NCBI GenBank assembly: GCA_011390155.1
Contig: JAABSW010000008.1
Location: 40,443 to 104,442 of the forward strand
Length of the DNA stretch: 64,000 nt
Reading direction: 5' to 3'
From: Clostridiaceae bacterium
Lineage (GTDB): Bacteria > Bacillota > Clostridia > Peptostreptococcales > Tindalliaceae
The notes beneath the pieces are model-generated. The model was not told the origin of the DNA and did no database searches. It worked only from the letters and a program-made list of their open reading frames with translations. How positions within the stretch are numbered: the stretch's first letter is position 1; every line of letters starts with the position of its first letter. Position numbers and translations under genes: made by a program. Shown one piece after another: positions 8,587-17,887 of this stretch.

Positions 8587-9275
8587 TTTTTCTCCTCCAC
8601 TTCAAATTTGTAACCGTGTCCCCACACAGTGACAATGTGATTTTTGTAACTCTGAAGGCTTTCCCGCAACATTTTAATGTGGGTGTCCACAGTTCGATCA
8701 TCACCGTAAAAGTCATAACCCCACACCTGGTTCAACAGCTGCTCCCTTGAAAAAGCCTGGTTAGGGTGCCGGGCCAAATACTGGAGCAATTCATATTCCC
8801 TTGGTGTCAACTTGATGATGTTGCCATCGACTGTTACTTGACGGGAGGGAAAATCAATTTTCAGCCCGTCAACAACCACCCGGTCTTCTGCCTCCCCATT
8901 GTCCACCTTCCGGCCTCGCCGTAACACTGCATTTAGCCTGGCCATTAATTCTTTTGGGCTAAAAGGCTTTACCAAATAATCATCAACCCCCAGTTCAAAG
9001 CCGAAAAGTTTGTCATATTCTTCGCCCCTGGCTGTCAACATAATGACAGGGAGGTCAGACACTCGCCTCACCTCTCTGCACACTGTCCAGCCATCTAAAT
9101 GGGGCATCATAACATCCAGGATCATGGCATTGTACAGGTCAGGGTTTTCTTTGAATTTTTCCAGTGCATCATTCCCATCAACAGCTTCAGTCACCAGGTA
9201 TGGCTGGGCTTCCAAATGTTCCCGAATCAATTCTCTGATGCGGGCTTCATCGTCCACCACCAATATGTGTTTCAT
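8583..9275 (-). CDS. OmpR/PhoB-family response regulator
   Basis: A 230-residue DNA-binding regulator. The receiver domain (1-115) has the acidic pair DD at 8-9, phospho-acceptor Asp54 in MILDVMMPH, the Thr of MLTAR and Lys of VKPF. The winged-helix output domain (about 130-228) contains LTPREYELLQYLARHPNQAFSR and the RTVDTHIKMLR recognition segment of OmpR types. It is the first gene of a two-gene operon with the overlapping kinase, and is divergent from homoserine dehydrogenase with a 181-bp spacer holding both promoters. GGTGGAGCAGG precedes the ATG. Confidence 0.96.
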   Translation of the reverse strand: MKHILVVDDEARIRELIREHLEAQPYLVTEAVDGNDALEKFKENPDLYNAMILDVMMPHLDGWTVCREVRRVSDLPVIMLTARGEEYDKLFGFELGVDDYLVKPFSPKELMARLNAVLRRGRKVDNGEAEDRVVVDGLKIDFPSRQVTVDGNIIKLTPREYELLQYLARHPNQAFSREQLLNQVWGYDFYGDDRTVDTHIKMLRESLQSYKNHIVTVWGHGYKFEVEEKK

Positions 9276-9456
9276 CCTGCTCCACCTTCTTTGTTTATCC
9301 TTGTTTTTAGCGGTCTGTTGCCCGTTTCAACTCATTAGATTTATTATTTTCTCCAGTATATCACAGAATTCAGGACATTCGAATGGAATAAACGCTGGTT
9401 GAATAGGGTATGTTTACAAACGGGATTCTTTATTCCCAAGAAAGTGAGATGATTTT

Positions 9457-10497
9457 ATGATTCAACAGGTATCTCTTTGTATCGCAGGTTTTGGCAGCGC
9501 TTCCAAAGCCTTCTGTCACATGTTGATGCAACAACACCAACGGATCCTCAAGGACTACAACACCGACATTCGCATCACAGGTATTGCCGGTCGATCCAAA
9601 GGCTCATTGCTGGACCCTGGGGGTATTAACCTGGTGCGGGCCATGGAAGAAATGACTGCTTCAGGTTCATTTTCCAGGGACAACCCTCAATACTCCACAC
9701 ACGACACCCTGCACATCATCGAGGGTTCTGATGCAAATGTGTTGCTGGAACTGACAACCCTTTCCATTCTAGACGGTCAGCCTGCCATCAGTCATATTGA
9801 AACAGCTCTGTTAAAAGGAATGCATGTCATCACTGCTAACAAGGGCCCCATCGCCTGGGATTATTCACGCCTCAAAAAATTGGCTGAAGCCCAGAACAGG
9901 CTTTTGCTTCATGAAACCGTTGTGATGGATGGCACACCTGTGTTTAACCTGGTGAATGAAACATTGCCTGGCTGTCAGGTATTGTCCTTCAAGGGCATAC
10001 TCAACTCCACCACCAATTTTATTCTGGAAGAATTGGAAAATGGATCTTCCTATGACGAAACCATAAAAGAAGCCCAGCGGAGAGGTTTTGCAGAGGCTGA
10101 CCCGTCACTTGACGTGGATGGATGGGACGCTGCCGCTAAGACCAGTGCCTTGCTAAACACATTAATGAACGGCCAAATTACTCCACCTGACATTGAGCGC
10201 ACAGGTATCACCCATATTACACCGGAAGAAATCAAAAAAGCCCGGGATCAGGGCTTTAAGATCAAGCTGTTGTGTGAAGGCTGGTTTGAAAACGGCCATG
10301 TAATGGGCAGGGTTCATCCAGTCTGGATCCGAATGAATGACATTTTCAGCACCATTGATGCCACGACCTCCCTCTTGTGTCTTCAAACAGATCTTATGGG
10401 TGAAATCTGCGTGGTGGAACGTCATCCGGAAATTGAACAAACAGCTTACGGTATTTTTAGTGATCTCTTAACGCTGCTTAAGAAGAAATATCCTTGA
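9457..10497 (+). CDS. hom: Homoserine dehydrogenase (short, no ACT domain)
   Basis: A 346-residue NAD(P)-dependent oxidoreductase converting aspartate semialdehyde to homoserine for threonine and methionine. The N-terminal nucleotide fold begins LCIAGFGSASKAF; HVITANKGPIAW and FKGILNSTTNFILEEL are homoserine dehydrogenase signatures, and EADPSLDVDGWDAAAKT carries the catalytic Asp/Lys region. The C-terminal ACT regulatory domain of many homologues is absent, so threonine feedback through that domain is not expected. No thrB, thrC or aspartokinase is adjacent. Its last 20 bp overlap the convergent gene's end. The start follows AAGTGAG. Confidence 0.92.
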   Translation: MIQQVSLCIAGFGSASKAFCHMLMQQHQRILKDYNTDIRITGIAGRSKGSLLDPGGINLVRAMEEMTASGSFSRDNPQYSTHDTLHIIEGSDANVLLELTTLSILDGQPAISHIETALLKGMHVITANKGPIAWDYSRLKKLAEAQNRLLLHETVVMDGTPVFNLVNETLPGCQVLSFKGILNSTTNFILEELENGSSYDETIKEAQRRGFAEADPSLDVDGWDAAAKTSALLNTLMNGQITPPDIERTGITHITPEEIKKARDQGFKIKLLCEGWFENGHVMGRVHPVWIRMNDIFSTIDATTSLLCLQTDLMGEICVVERHPEIEQTAYGIFSDLLTLLKKKYP

Positions 10498-11266
10498 AAT
10501 AAATGAACCCTGTGTAGCCTCTGCCCCAAAATTCCTGAAGGATTAGTGTTGCTTTATAACCCCAGGAAGAAACCTCCATGTGAATGTCTCCGGATGTCTC
10601 ATCATTGTACAGCCCCGTGACGGCAACCCAGTGACGCTGAAAGTTCCCTGCCGCCAATAAAGGTGTTTTTTCAGACCGTGGGTATTGAACTTTTCGTAAG
10701 GAGGGATTCAGTCCGTTTAGCATGGCCACGGGACATCCACTGTCAATCCCCTGCTTTAGGTACCTTACGGCGTTGTCCATGGACAAGTGTAAACTTGTAT
10801 TGTAAGAAGGCCTTGCCTTTGTATCCAACCAGACTGGCTGCAGCGTCTTTCCTCTTTTCGCGGCAAAGCGGCACATTCTTTTTGAGAAAAAATCAATGCC
10901 CGGAATGCCCAATGATGGCACCATCTTGCTTTGGAGCCATCCAGGCAACCGGTAATAAACCCCTTCCAGTGAAATGGGTTTGATGATTTCATAAACCTCT
11001 TCCAGGTGTTTTTTATAATGTATCCACTTTAGGTCAGGGTATGCATACAGCGGCCGCAGGTTCTTCTGTGTCATGGCTAAATAAGCCAGGATGTTGGCCC
11101 CTGTCACAGTGCCACAGCCGCCATGCTGCCCATTTTGTGTCTGCAACCACTGCTGGCTGCCACCATAGTAGACATCCTTTCCTTCCTGCTCCTCCTTCAC
11201 CAACAATCCTTCTTCAACCCTTTGAAGTTGTGCTATTACACCTGGTTTATTGCTGTAAAGAATCAT
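10478..11266 (-). CDS. Putative papain/C39-like cysteine peptidase
   Basis: A 262-residue protein with no signal peptide. GQHGGCGTVTGANI places a candidate nucleophile at Cys51; FQRHWVAVTGLY gives His212; EVSSWGYKATL at 231-241 resembles the papain NSWG segment with Ser replacing Asn. This Cys/His order and spacing suggest a papain-like (C39-type) fold, but activity is inferred. Its ATG lies inside the 3' end of the nitroreductase gene (20-bp overlap) with only a weak ribosome site, which suggests translational coupling. It is the last gene of the lipB-lipA-nitroreductase run and converges on hom. Confidence 0.6.
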   Translation of the reverse strand: MILYSNKPGVIAQLQRVEEGLLVKEEQEGKDVYYGGSQQWLQTQNGQHGGCGTVTGANILAYLAMTQKNLRPLYAYPDLKWIHYKKHLEEVYEIIKPISLEGVYYRLPGWLQSKMVPSLGIPGIDFFSKRMCRFAAKRGKTLQPVWLDTKARPSYNTSLHLSMDNAVRYLKQGIDSGCPVAMLNGLNPSLRKVQYPRSEKTPLLAAGNFQRHWVAVTGLYNDETSGDIHMEVSSWGYKATLILQEFWGRGYTGFIYFKDISS

Positions 11267-12029
11267 TTTTCTTTTCCAATTGAAGGGTTATGGTGTACTG
11301 GGTCCCCAGAGGTCGGTCCTCTACGGCTTCTTCATCCTGGAGGAATGTCACCCGGAATCCTTCCGCTTCCGCTGCCAGTTCCAGGTGACATAAGGCAATC
11401 CCCATGTCAATTTTGTTCATCCTTTCATACAACCATGCCTTTAACAGACTCACATTGACTCGATAAGCGTGAATTGCTGACCGTGTTGTTCTGAAACGCC
11501 AAGGCTGGCTGTTGGTGGCAGAAGGTGCCAACCGGGCTGCTTCAATCATGTCCCCATGGTGGGTGGTGGAGCAAATCTCCACTTTCAGTTTTCGTTTGTA
11601 TTGTTCTTCAGTGGTTCTATGCACCGGTTCTGCTGGTGCGCCCACTGCCATGGCAATGACATAGGGAAGTGATGACACGTTCTCAAATCCACTGGTGGGT
11701 TTGGCCATGCCCAGCCAGCAAGTGCCCAGTTCCATGGAAGACAGGTACAGGTCCATCTGCTGCAACATATACCCCGCATTTTCCAGGTACCCTTTCTTTT
11801 TTTCAGAAAAGAACAACAAGTAATGGGGGGCCTTAATGGCCAGAAGTCCTTTAACTGCATCATGGGGTAACAATTTCATCTCCGTCTTCAACTCTTCCTG
11901 CAAAGGCATGACATCTTGCATTTGCTCTTCAATTGCCTTGCATGTGTCCCCCGGTAATGCTTCCATTTTGTATTTTCTTGTTGATTTTCTCTTGAAAATA
12001 TACTCAAAAAGTTCATTGTTTTTCATCAT
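11247..12029 (-). CDS. Nitroreductase-family protein
   Basis: A 260-residue flavoprotein-like sequence. The N-terminus FEYIFKRKSTRKYK is the FMN-contacting start of nitroreductases, and MIEAARLAPSATNSQPWRFR carries the second family motif. MELGTCWLG, usually found late in the family, occurs before it, so the order resembles the putative TM nitroreductase group with an internal arrangement unlike NfsB. An NAD(P)H- and FMN-dependent reduction is expected; substrate unknown. AAGGAGG precedes the ATG by 7 bases, inside the lipA 3' end (17-bp overlap). Confidence 0.8.
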   Translation of the reverse strand: MMKNNELFEYIFKRKSTRKYKMEALPGDTCKAIEEQMQDVMPLQEELKTEMKLLPHDAVKGLLAIKAPHYLLFFSEKKKGYLENAGYMLQQMDLYLSSMELGTCWLGMAKPTSGFENVSSLPYVIAMAVGAPAEPVHRTTEEQYKRKLKVEICSTTHHGDMIEAARLAPSATNSQPWRFRTTRSAIHAYRVNVSLLKAWLYERMNKIDMGIALCHLELAAEAEGFRVTFLQDEEAVEDRPLGTQYTITLQLEKKNDSLQQ

Positions 12030-12927
12030 CAGTCAGCCTCCTTCCTTTACCTCGAACAGCTTCCAATGCCCTGGCTGCATTATATGAACTACGGATGAAT
12101 GGACCACTTTCCACAAAAACCAGTCCAAGAGCCAGGCCTTCCTGACGATAGGCTTCAAACTGTTCCGGTGTGACAAATTCCTCCACAGGAAGGTGTTCTG
12201 CGGATGGCTGCAGATATTGCCCAATGGTGAAAATATCACATTTTAACGCCACCAAACGCTCCATCACCATCGTCATTTCATGGGGAGATTCGCCCAGCCC
12301 CACCATGATCCCCGTCTTGGAAAGGATATCACCGCCATACTCTTTCACCCGTTTTAGCAGCAGTAATGAACGTTCAAAGTCTGCACCAGGCCGCACCGTT
12401 TCATAAAGAGAAGGCACCGTTTCAATGTTATGGTTTAATATTTCCGGCTTGGCCTTCAAAACTGCTTTTAACGCCTCCTCATCCCCCTGAAAGTCTGGAA
12501 TTAATACTTCTATGGTGGTGCCGGGGTTTAGTTTTCGCACTGCTTCGATGGTTTTGGCAAAATGAGCCGCCCCTCCGTCGGGTAAATCATCACGGGTCAC
12601 AGATGTGATTACAGCGTGTCTGAGGCCCAATTCTTTCACGGCTTCCGCCAGGTGCTGGGGTTCCTGTGGATCTGGCGGCAACGCCGACCCTTTTCCCACG
12701 GCACAAAAACGACAGCCTCTGGTACAGGTTTCACCCAGGATCATAAAAGTAGCCGTTTTGTTGCCAAAACACTCTCCCACATTAGGACAATGGGCTTCCT
12801 CACACACAGTATGAAGGCGCAGGTGTTTCACCATGTTTTGCATGCTATCCATAGACCCTTTACTGGGCAGTTTTTTTCTCAACCATTCAGGTTTTCTCAG
12901 TGGTTTATCTTTCTGTGTTGTGGACAA
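12013..12927 (-). CDS. lipA: Lipoyl synthase LipA
   Basis: A 304-residue radical-SAM enzyme that inserts two sulphurs into octanoyl groups on lipoyl domains. The auxiliary cluster cysteines lie in CEEAHCPNVGEC, the radical-SAM cluster in CTRGCRFC, and the C-terminal FIRSSYNA supplies the serine ligand of the auxiliary cluster. The start is a TTG at 12927 behind GAAGGAA, overlapping the lipB end by 23 bp. It works with LipB, encoded just upstream, to make lipoate for glycine cleavage or 2-oxoacid dehydrogenases; none of those are in the window. Confidence 0.97.
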   Translation of the reverse strand: MSTTQKDKPLRKPEWLRKKLPSKGSMDSMQNMVKHLRLHTVCEEAHCPNVGECFGNKTATFMILGETCTRGCRFCAVGKGSALPPDPQEPQHLAEAVKELGLRHAVITSVTRDDLPDGGAAHFAKTIEAVRKLNPGTTIEVLIPDFQGDEEALKAVLKAKPEILNHNIETVPSLYETVRPGADFERSLLLLKRVKEYGGDILSKTGIMVGLGESPHEMTMVMERLVALKCDIFTIGQYLQPSAEHLPVEEFVTPEQFEAYRQEGLALGLVFVESGPFIRSSYNAARALEAVRGKGRRLTDDEKQ

Positions 12928-13597
12928 GTTCCTTCACCTCTTCCAACGTAATAGATTCCAAGCGGCATTGAAATCGTTTTTGAAATTCTTCTTTTAATAC
13001 TTCTGTTACCTCTGATAATGCTGTTCTAACCCCCAGTTTTTCCATGGAAGTAACTCCAAATTCAGTGATTCCACAGGGGTTGATCAATTTAAAATGATCA
13101 AGGTTAGTTCGGTGGTTCAGGGCAAATCCGTGCATGGTACTCCATCGCTTAATGGCCACACCCAGTGCACAAATTTTTTCGTCACCGACCCACACGCCTC
13201 GGTAAGCGGGTTTTCGGTCTGCTTCCAAACCATAGTGCGCCAGGGTTTTAATAATCAACTCTTCCAGTGACCAAACATAAAGCTGTACATCTTTTTTAAA
13301 ATGTTCCAGGTTTAACAAAGGATACCCCACAACCTGGCCCGGCCCATGGTACGTAACATTTCCACCCCTGTTACTCTCTACCACATCAAATCCCTGGTTT
13401 TTCACCAGTTCAATGGGAAACAAAAAGTCATCTGAATTTCGGTTTCTCCCCAGGGTAAACACGGGGGGATGTTCCACCAGCATCAGGATTCCCACCTGTT
13501 CCTTATTTGCCTGCAAATATTTATTTACTTCCATTTGAAGGTTAAACGCCGGTTGATAATCCATACGTCCCAGGTTCAGGTACTGTACTTTTTTCAT
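12905..13597 (-). CDS. lipB: Lipoyl(octanoyl) transferase LipB
   Basis: A 230-residue enzyme transferring octanoyl from acyl carrier protein to lipoyl-domain lysines. Visible motifs are VFTLGRNRN, the RGGNVTYHGPGQVVGYPL substrate-binding segment, the catalytic Lys in LGVAIKRW and the catalytic Cys in NPCGITEFGVTSM. Length is typical. The ATG overlaps the EamA stop by 4 bp (ATGA) and the gene overlaps lipA at its end, so all three are likely co-transcribed. Confidence 0.97.
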   Translation of the reverse strand: MKKVQYLNLGRMDYQPAFNLQMEVNKYLQANKEQVGILMLVEHPPVFTLGRNRNSDDFLFPIELVKNQGFDVVESNRGGNVTYHGPGQVVGYPLLNLEHFKKDVQLYVWSLEELIIKTLAHYGLEADRKPAYRGVWVGDEKICALGVAIKRWSTMHGFALNHRTNLDHFKLINPCGITEFGVTSMEKLGVRTALSEVTEVLKEEFQKRFQCRLESITLEEVKELVHNTER

Positions 13598-14478
13598 CCA
13601 ATAACACCATCCTTTGTCTTCTTAAAATCCACTTCAGTCACAAGAATGGCCACAAGAATAATCACACATCCTATGATCATGGGCGTCGTGAATACCTCTT
13701 GCCAGAACAGGTAGGCAAAGAGGGCGCCAAAGACTGCTTCCATGCTTAAAATAATGCCGGCATGAGTGGCATAAGTGTATTTTTGAGCTGTTACCTGGAT
13801 CATGAAAGCGCCAATACTTGAAAAGAGCACCAGGTACGCCAGGGAATAGACTGCAGGGAAGGTAATGGACACGGGCATGGGTTCCATCACAAAAGCCAGG
13901 AACAGGCAAATGAGACCAGCCAGTATGAACTGGTACACATTCATCACCACTGTTTCCACCCGGGTGGCAAAGATGCCAATGGAGACAATGTGTCCGGCAA
14001 AACCAATGGCCGACACAAAGGTGAGCACATCTCCCAGGTTTACCTGCATATCACGTGTCAGTGACAACAGCGACAGTCCGATCATGCACAGAAAAGCGCC
14101 AAATAGTTCTTTTTTTGCAGGTGGTCGTCGACTGATCATGTAGCTGAGAAAGGGCACCATAACCACATAAGCACTGGTGATAAACGCCTGTTTACCCGGT
14201 GTGGTAAAGAGTAACCCCACCGTTTGAGAAACGAAGGCAATGGTCAAAAAAACACCTACAATGAGGCTGTTTTTAATATCTTGTTTGCTTGCTTTCCTGA
14301 CTTTTGGATAAAAAATAAGTGCCAACACCACCGCTGCCAACAAAAACCTGGCTGCAAGATAATAGAGAGGCGTTAAATATTGGAGAATGTTTTTCGTAAA
14401 GGAAAAACCTCCGCCCCACATGGCTGCCACCACTAGCAGTGACAGGTCTGACAATATAATTTTTTTTCTGTCTGGCAT
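13594..14478 (-). CDS. EamA/DMT-superfamily transporter
   Basis: A 294-residue membrane protein with about ten hydrophobic segments arranged as two EamA repeats (roughly 10-145 and 155-285). AAMWGGGFSFTKNIL at the N-terminus and SSIGAFMIQVTAQKYT in the second repeat are typical. Such proteins usually export small metabolites or amino acids; substrate is not readable. AAGGAGG precedes the ATG. It sits 21 bp after ddl and overlaps lipB by 4 bp. Confidence 0.9.
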   Translation of the reverse strand: MPDRKKIILSDLSLLVVAAMWGGGFSFTKNILQYLTPLYYLAARFLLAAVVLALIFYPKVRKASKQDIKNSLIVGVFLTIAFVSQTVGLLFTTPGKQAFITSAYVVMVPFLSYMISRRPPAKKELFGAFLCMIGLSLLSLTRDMQVNLGDVLTFVSAIGFAGHIVSIGIFATRVETVVMNVYQFILAGLICLFLAFVMEPMPVSITFPAVYSLAYLVLFSSIGAFMIQVTAQKYTYATHAGIILSMEAVFGALFAYLFWQEVFTTPMIIGCVIILVAILVTEVDFKKTKDGVIG

Positions 14479-14499
14479 TTTATGGTTCCTCCTTGGTGT

Positions 14500-15591
14500 T
14501 TATTTTTCTGCCTGTTTATCAAAAGCATCCACAATCAGTCGGTGAATGAGTTCCGGGTATGAAATACCCGTAGCCTCCCACATTTTTGGATACAGGCTTA
14601 TTTTTGTAAAACCTGGCATGGTATTGACTTCGTTTACCAGTAATTCACCTGAGGCTCTGTCCAGGAAAAAATCCACACGTGCCAAACCCTGACACTCCAA
14701 AAGCTCATAAACCTTAATGGCTGTCTGTCGCACCCTTAGCCCTTCTTCAGGGGTGAGGTCTGCCGGTACCTGTGTGCGACTGGCACCGGAAAAATATTTG
14801 TCTTCATAATCGTAAAAATCGTGGGATGGCAGTACTTCTGCAGGTAACGAAGCCTGTGGATCACGACTACCCAAAACGGCACATTCAATTTCCCTGGCAT
14901 CCACAGCCCGTTCAACAATTACTTTTCTATCATAAGAAGCTGCCACCTTAAGGGCTTTTTCCAGTTCCTCCTGATTTTTTGCTTTGTTAATGCCTACACT
15001 GGACCCTAAATTGGCCGGTTTCACAAAAACAGGCAACCCCAGCTTCCGAGGAATTTCTTCCAGTAAAGGTGCCAGGTTTGTCTCACGCTGGTTTATTCGG
15101 AACTCCAAATGTTCCGTCTGTCTGATACCAGCCTGTTGGAAGAGTCTTTTGGCAATTCCCTTGTCCATGGCCAGGGCGGAAGAAAGCAACCCGGCTCCCA
15201 CGTAAGGAATGCCACACATGTCCAATAATCCCTGCAACCTGCCGTCCTCTCCATAAGGGCCGTGCAACACAGGGAAGACCACATCCACATCCAGCTTTTT
15301 CAGAGATCCGTCACTCTCCACATAGAACCCCTTACCACCCGGCGCCAGAAACAAAGCCTGCCTCCCTTCTTTATGGTCGAAACGGGGCGCTGAAAATCCC
15401 TGCCAGGTACCCTGGTTAATCAAGTGCTGTTCTTCGTACAATTCAAACACACCTTCAGGTGTAATGCCTGCAGCGACAACATCATACCGCTCTTTATCAA
15501 TGGCTTTCATCACTGACGCCGCCGACATAATGGACACCTCATGCTCGGATGACGCCCCCCCAAAAAGAATTAACACCTTTTGTTTATTCAT
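14500..15591 (-). CDS. ddl: D-alanine--D-alanine ligase
   Basis: A 363-residue ATP-grasp enzyme making the D-Ala-D-Ala dipeptide of peptidoglycan. The N-terminal LFGGASSEHEVSIMSA holds the first-subsite Glu; FVKPANLGSSVGI is the ATP-grasp loop; VNEVNTMPGFTKISLYP carries the Mg ligands. The omega-loop has DKYFSGASR, with the Lys-Tyr typical of D-Ala-D-Ala rather than D-lactate ligases. Length matches the longer Ddl form. It lies downstream of ispE by 42 bp. The alanine racemase gene that feeds it is at 28.7 kb. Confidence 0.96.
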   Translation of the reverse strand: MNKQKVLILFGGASSEHEVSIMSAASVMKAIDKERYDVVAAGITPEGVFELYEEQHLINQGTWQGFSAPRFDHKEGRQALFLAPGGKGFYVESDGSLKKLDVDVVFPVLHGPYGEDGRLQGLLDMCGIPYVGAGLLSSALAMDKGIAKRLFQQAGIRQTEHLEFRINQRETNLAPLLEEIPRKLGLPVFVKPANLGSSVGINKAKNQEELEKALKVAASYDRKVIVERAVDAREIECAVLGSRDPQASLPAEVLPSHDFYDYEDKYFSGASRTQVPADLTPEEGLRVRQTAIKVYELLECQGLARVDFFLDRASGELLVNEVNTMPGFTKISLYPKMWEATGISYPELIHRLIVDAFDKQAEK

Positions 15592-15633
15592 TTTTCCGCC
15601 TGCCTTTCCCCTGTCGCTTATGCCTTAAACCTT

Positions 15634-16518
15634 TCAAAATGACATGGTATGTGCCACATGTACTTCCTGGTAGAGCCGGGACAGTTTATTGCCTGCACCC
15701 TTTGCCTTCCCCCGGTCTTTGAACAGACCAAAGACGGTGGGGCCGCTGCCACTCATCAGGCTGACCATTGCATTGTACTCAATCAGTTTCTTTTTGATCT
15801 CCTTTATTTCAGGTACCATTGGTATCGTAACGGTTTCCAGTACATTGTCCATGGATTCTCCCATTCTCCTGAGATCGCCTTTTTCCATGGCGTTAATCAA
15901 ACCCATGTTATCCGGTCTTTTGGTTACCTCTTCTAATTTTAAACCCTGGTATACTTCCCGGGTGGACACGGAATGTGCCGGTTTCACCAGCACAACCCAC
16001 AATGGTTTATCCAGTTTTAATGGTGTCAATTTATCCCCAATTCCTTCAGCCAGGGCCGATCCGCCCATGAGGCAGTAAGGAAGGTCGGCTCCCAGCTTAA
16101 GGCTAATTTTTTGTAATTCTTCCAAACTGAGTCCCAACCGCCACAATTGATTTAACCCCTTTAGCACAGCAGCGGCATCCGCACTGCCACCCGCCAAGCC
16201 TGCTGCAACGGGAATCCGTTTGTTAATGGCAATTTTCACCCCTGTCTCAGAGAGGTTCATGCCGGAAAATGTTCCCAACAGTTCTGCTGCCCGCCAGGCA
16301 ATGTTCCCCGGGCCTGCTGGCAGAAAATGTGCATCCGTTGTCAGGTTTATGCCTGGTGTTTCTGATATCTCAATGTGTACCTGGTCACACAAACTGATTT
16401 GCTGCATGACCATGTGCAGGTCATGATACCCATCACTGCGTTTTCGTAACACATCCAACGACAGGTTAATCTTGGCATAAGCGGGCACCAATAAGCCCAG
16501 TTCGCTGTGCTTTATCAT
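15634..16518 (-). CDS. ispE: 4-(cytidine 5'-diphospho)-2-C-methyl-D-erythritol kinase
   Basis: A 294-residue GHMP kinase of the MEP isoprenoid pathway. The N-terminus AYAKINLSLDVLRKRSDGYH is diagnostic of IspE; the GHMP ATP loop is PVAAGLAGGSADAAAVLKG, and MSGSGPTVFGLF is the third motif. GGGAG lies 8 bases before the ATG. The neighbours ddl and the DUF362 protein are on the same strand with short gaps. No other MEP gene is present. Confidence 0.97.
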   Translation of the reverse strand: MIKHSELGLLVPAYAKINLSLDVLRKRSDGYHDLHMVMQQISLCDQVHIEISETPGINLTTDAHFLPAGPGNIAWRAAELLGTFSGMNLSETGVKIAINKRIPVAAGLAGGSADAAAVLKGLNQLWRLGLSLEELQKISLKLGADLPYCLMGGSALAEGIGDKLTPLKLDKPLWVVLVKPAHSVSTREVYQGLKLEEVTKRPDNMGLINAMEKGDLRRMGESMDNVLETVTIPMVPEIKEIKKKLIEYNAMVSLMSGSGPTVFGLFKDRGKAKGAGNKLSRLYQEVHVAHTMSF

Positions 16519-16560
16519 AAAAACAACTCCCTGTGTAAAATAACACCGATCCCGATGCCA

Positions 16561-17721
16561 TCATGGGTGAAACAATTTCAAAAATGCGGATTGATGGATC
16601 ACAATGGCCTTTTCCGGACAAATTTCCTGACAGCAAAAACAGCGAATGCATTTTTGCAGATCAAAGGAAGGACGTTCCTGTTTCATGTCAATGGCATCTG
16701 CGGGACAGATCACATAACATTCACGGCACCCAACACAGGATGCTTCCAACACCCTGGGTTGCGGCCGCAGATATCGATTGCTGAATGTCTCTGCGACATT
16801 TCCCAACAAAGGAAATGAATGATAGCGTTTGAGAAAATCCGGTTCATGGATTAAGGGGGTTTTAAAGGGTCTGTCCCTCTCGACATCCGGTTCTGCTCCC
16901 TGCCAATCAATGGGTTCTTTCCCACCGATAAACAGCTGTCTGCCAGCAGCTACACGAACCAAAGGCACCTGGTCTGGGTCGATGCCCATCCACCGGCAGG
17001 CAATTACATCCAATTGGTAAGGATCCGGGGACACTAGCAGGACATTTCTCCTGATCACGTCTCCTGCAGAAGGACCGGCTCCCTCCATGGCTTCGATCCC
17101 GTCCATGACGGATAACACGGGTTTTGTGTATTCACAAATATCAATCATGGCATGGGAAAAATCTTCAATGTTGGAGAACCTGAAGTGAAGTGCTGCTTTG
17201 GTCAGGCCTGGCATTGTTCCGAAAAGGTTTTTTACCGCCCCTGTCATAAGGGTCATGCTGTGGGTTTTCATTTTGCACAGGGAAATGACATGGTCTGCCT
17301 GCTGAACCGCTTCCAAATATTCAAATTCCTTTAGACGAAGTGCTTCAGGATGAACTGCTTTCACCACATTCATGTTCTCGTTAAGGATGGCGCCTGCTTT
17401 TTCTGCAGCACTCTTCATGCCTGTGAGGCCATAGATTTGCTTCATTCTGCCAGGTAAAAAAGGCCCCGCAGGGCTGTCACCAATGATCACTTGCATACCA
17501 GCTTCAACCAGCAATCCTGCCAGGGCTTCCACCACCACAGGGTGGGTGGTGACAGCTTCCTCCGGCTTTTTCCCCGTCAACAGATTCACCTTCAAAAAAA
17601 CCTTGCTGCCGGGCTTCATGAACTTCTCAATGCCGCCCAGTTGTTGCAACGCTTCCTCCAGTCTTTCTCGCACCAGAGAAACGTCGTAATGGCTGCACTT
17701 CATGGATATCACACTGTTCAC
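16561..17721 (-). CDS. DUF362-domain protein with two [4Fe-4S] ferredoxin motifs
   Basis: A protein of 386 residues when started at the GTG at 17721, which has GGAGGAGG seven bases upstream; a longer open frame has no ribosome site. Residues up to about 290 form a DUF362 domain (VFLKVNLLTGKKPEEAVTTHP, DHVISLCKMKTHSMTLMTGA). The C-terminus has two clusters, CVGCRECYVICP and CIRCFCCQEICP, for two [4Fe-4S] centres. Such proteins are common in clostridia and presumed electron carriers or Fe-S oxidoreductases; the reaction is unknown. It follows the carB terminator and precedes ispE by 42 bp. Confidence 0.88.
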   Translation of the reverse strand: MNSVISMKCSHYDVSLVRERLEEALQQLGGIEKFMKPGSKVFLKVNLLTGKKPEEAVTTHPVVVEALAGLLVEAGMQVIIGDSPAGPFLPGRMKQIYGLTGMKSAAEKAGAILNENMNVVKAVHPEALRLKEFEYLEAVQQADHVISLCKMKTHSMTLMTGAVKNLFGTMPGLTKAALHFRFSNIEDFSHAMIDICEYTKPVLSVMDGIEAMEGAGPSAGDVIRRNVLLVSPDPYQLDVIACRWMGIDPDQVPLVRVAAGRQLFIGGKEPIDWQGAEPDVERDRPFKTPLIHEPDFLKRYHSFPLLGNVAETFSNRYLRPQPRVLEASCVGCRECYVICPADAIDMKQERPSFDLQKCIRCFCCQEICPEKAIVIHQSAFLKLFHP

Positions 17722-17847
17722 TGTACAGCCTCCTCCAACACATGAATCATCGTTGCTTCTATAACCACTCTCATCATTGTACAATATCATTGGTAAAAAT
17801 GCCACCGATGGTCCGGACATAAACAGGAACAAGATAAGGCAAATTGA

Positions 17848-17877
17848 AATGCCTGCCACATTTTCATGGCAGGCATT
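17848..17877 (-). terminator. Probable terminator after carB
   Basis: Perfect 11-bp arms (17848-17858, 17867-17877) with an 8-base loop lie 11 bases after the carB stop. The tail on the minus strand is T-rich but interrupted, so it may be partial. Confidence 0.65.
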
Positions 17878-17887
17878 ACCTGGGGAT

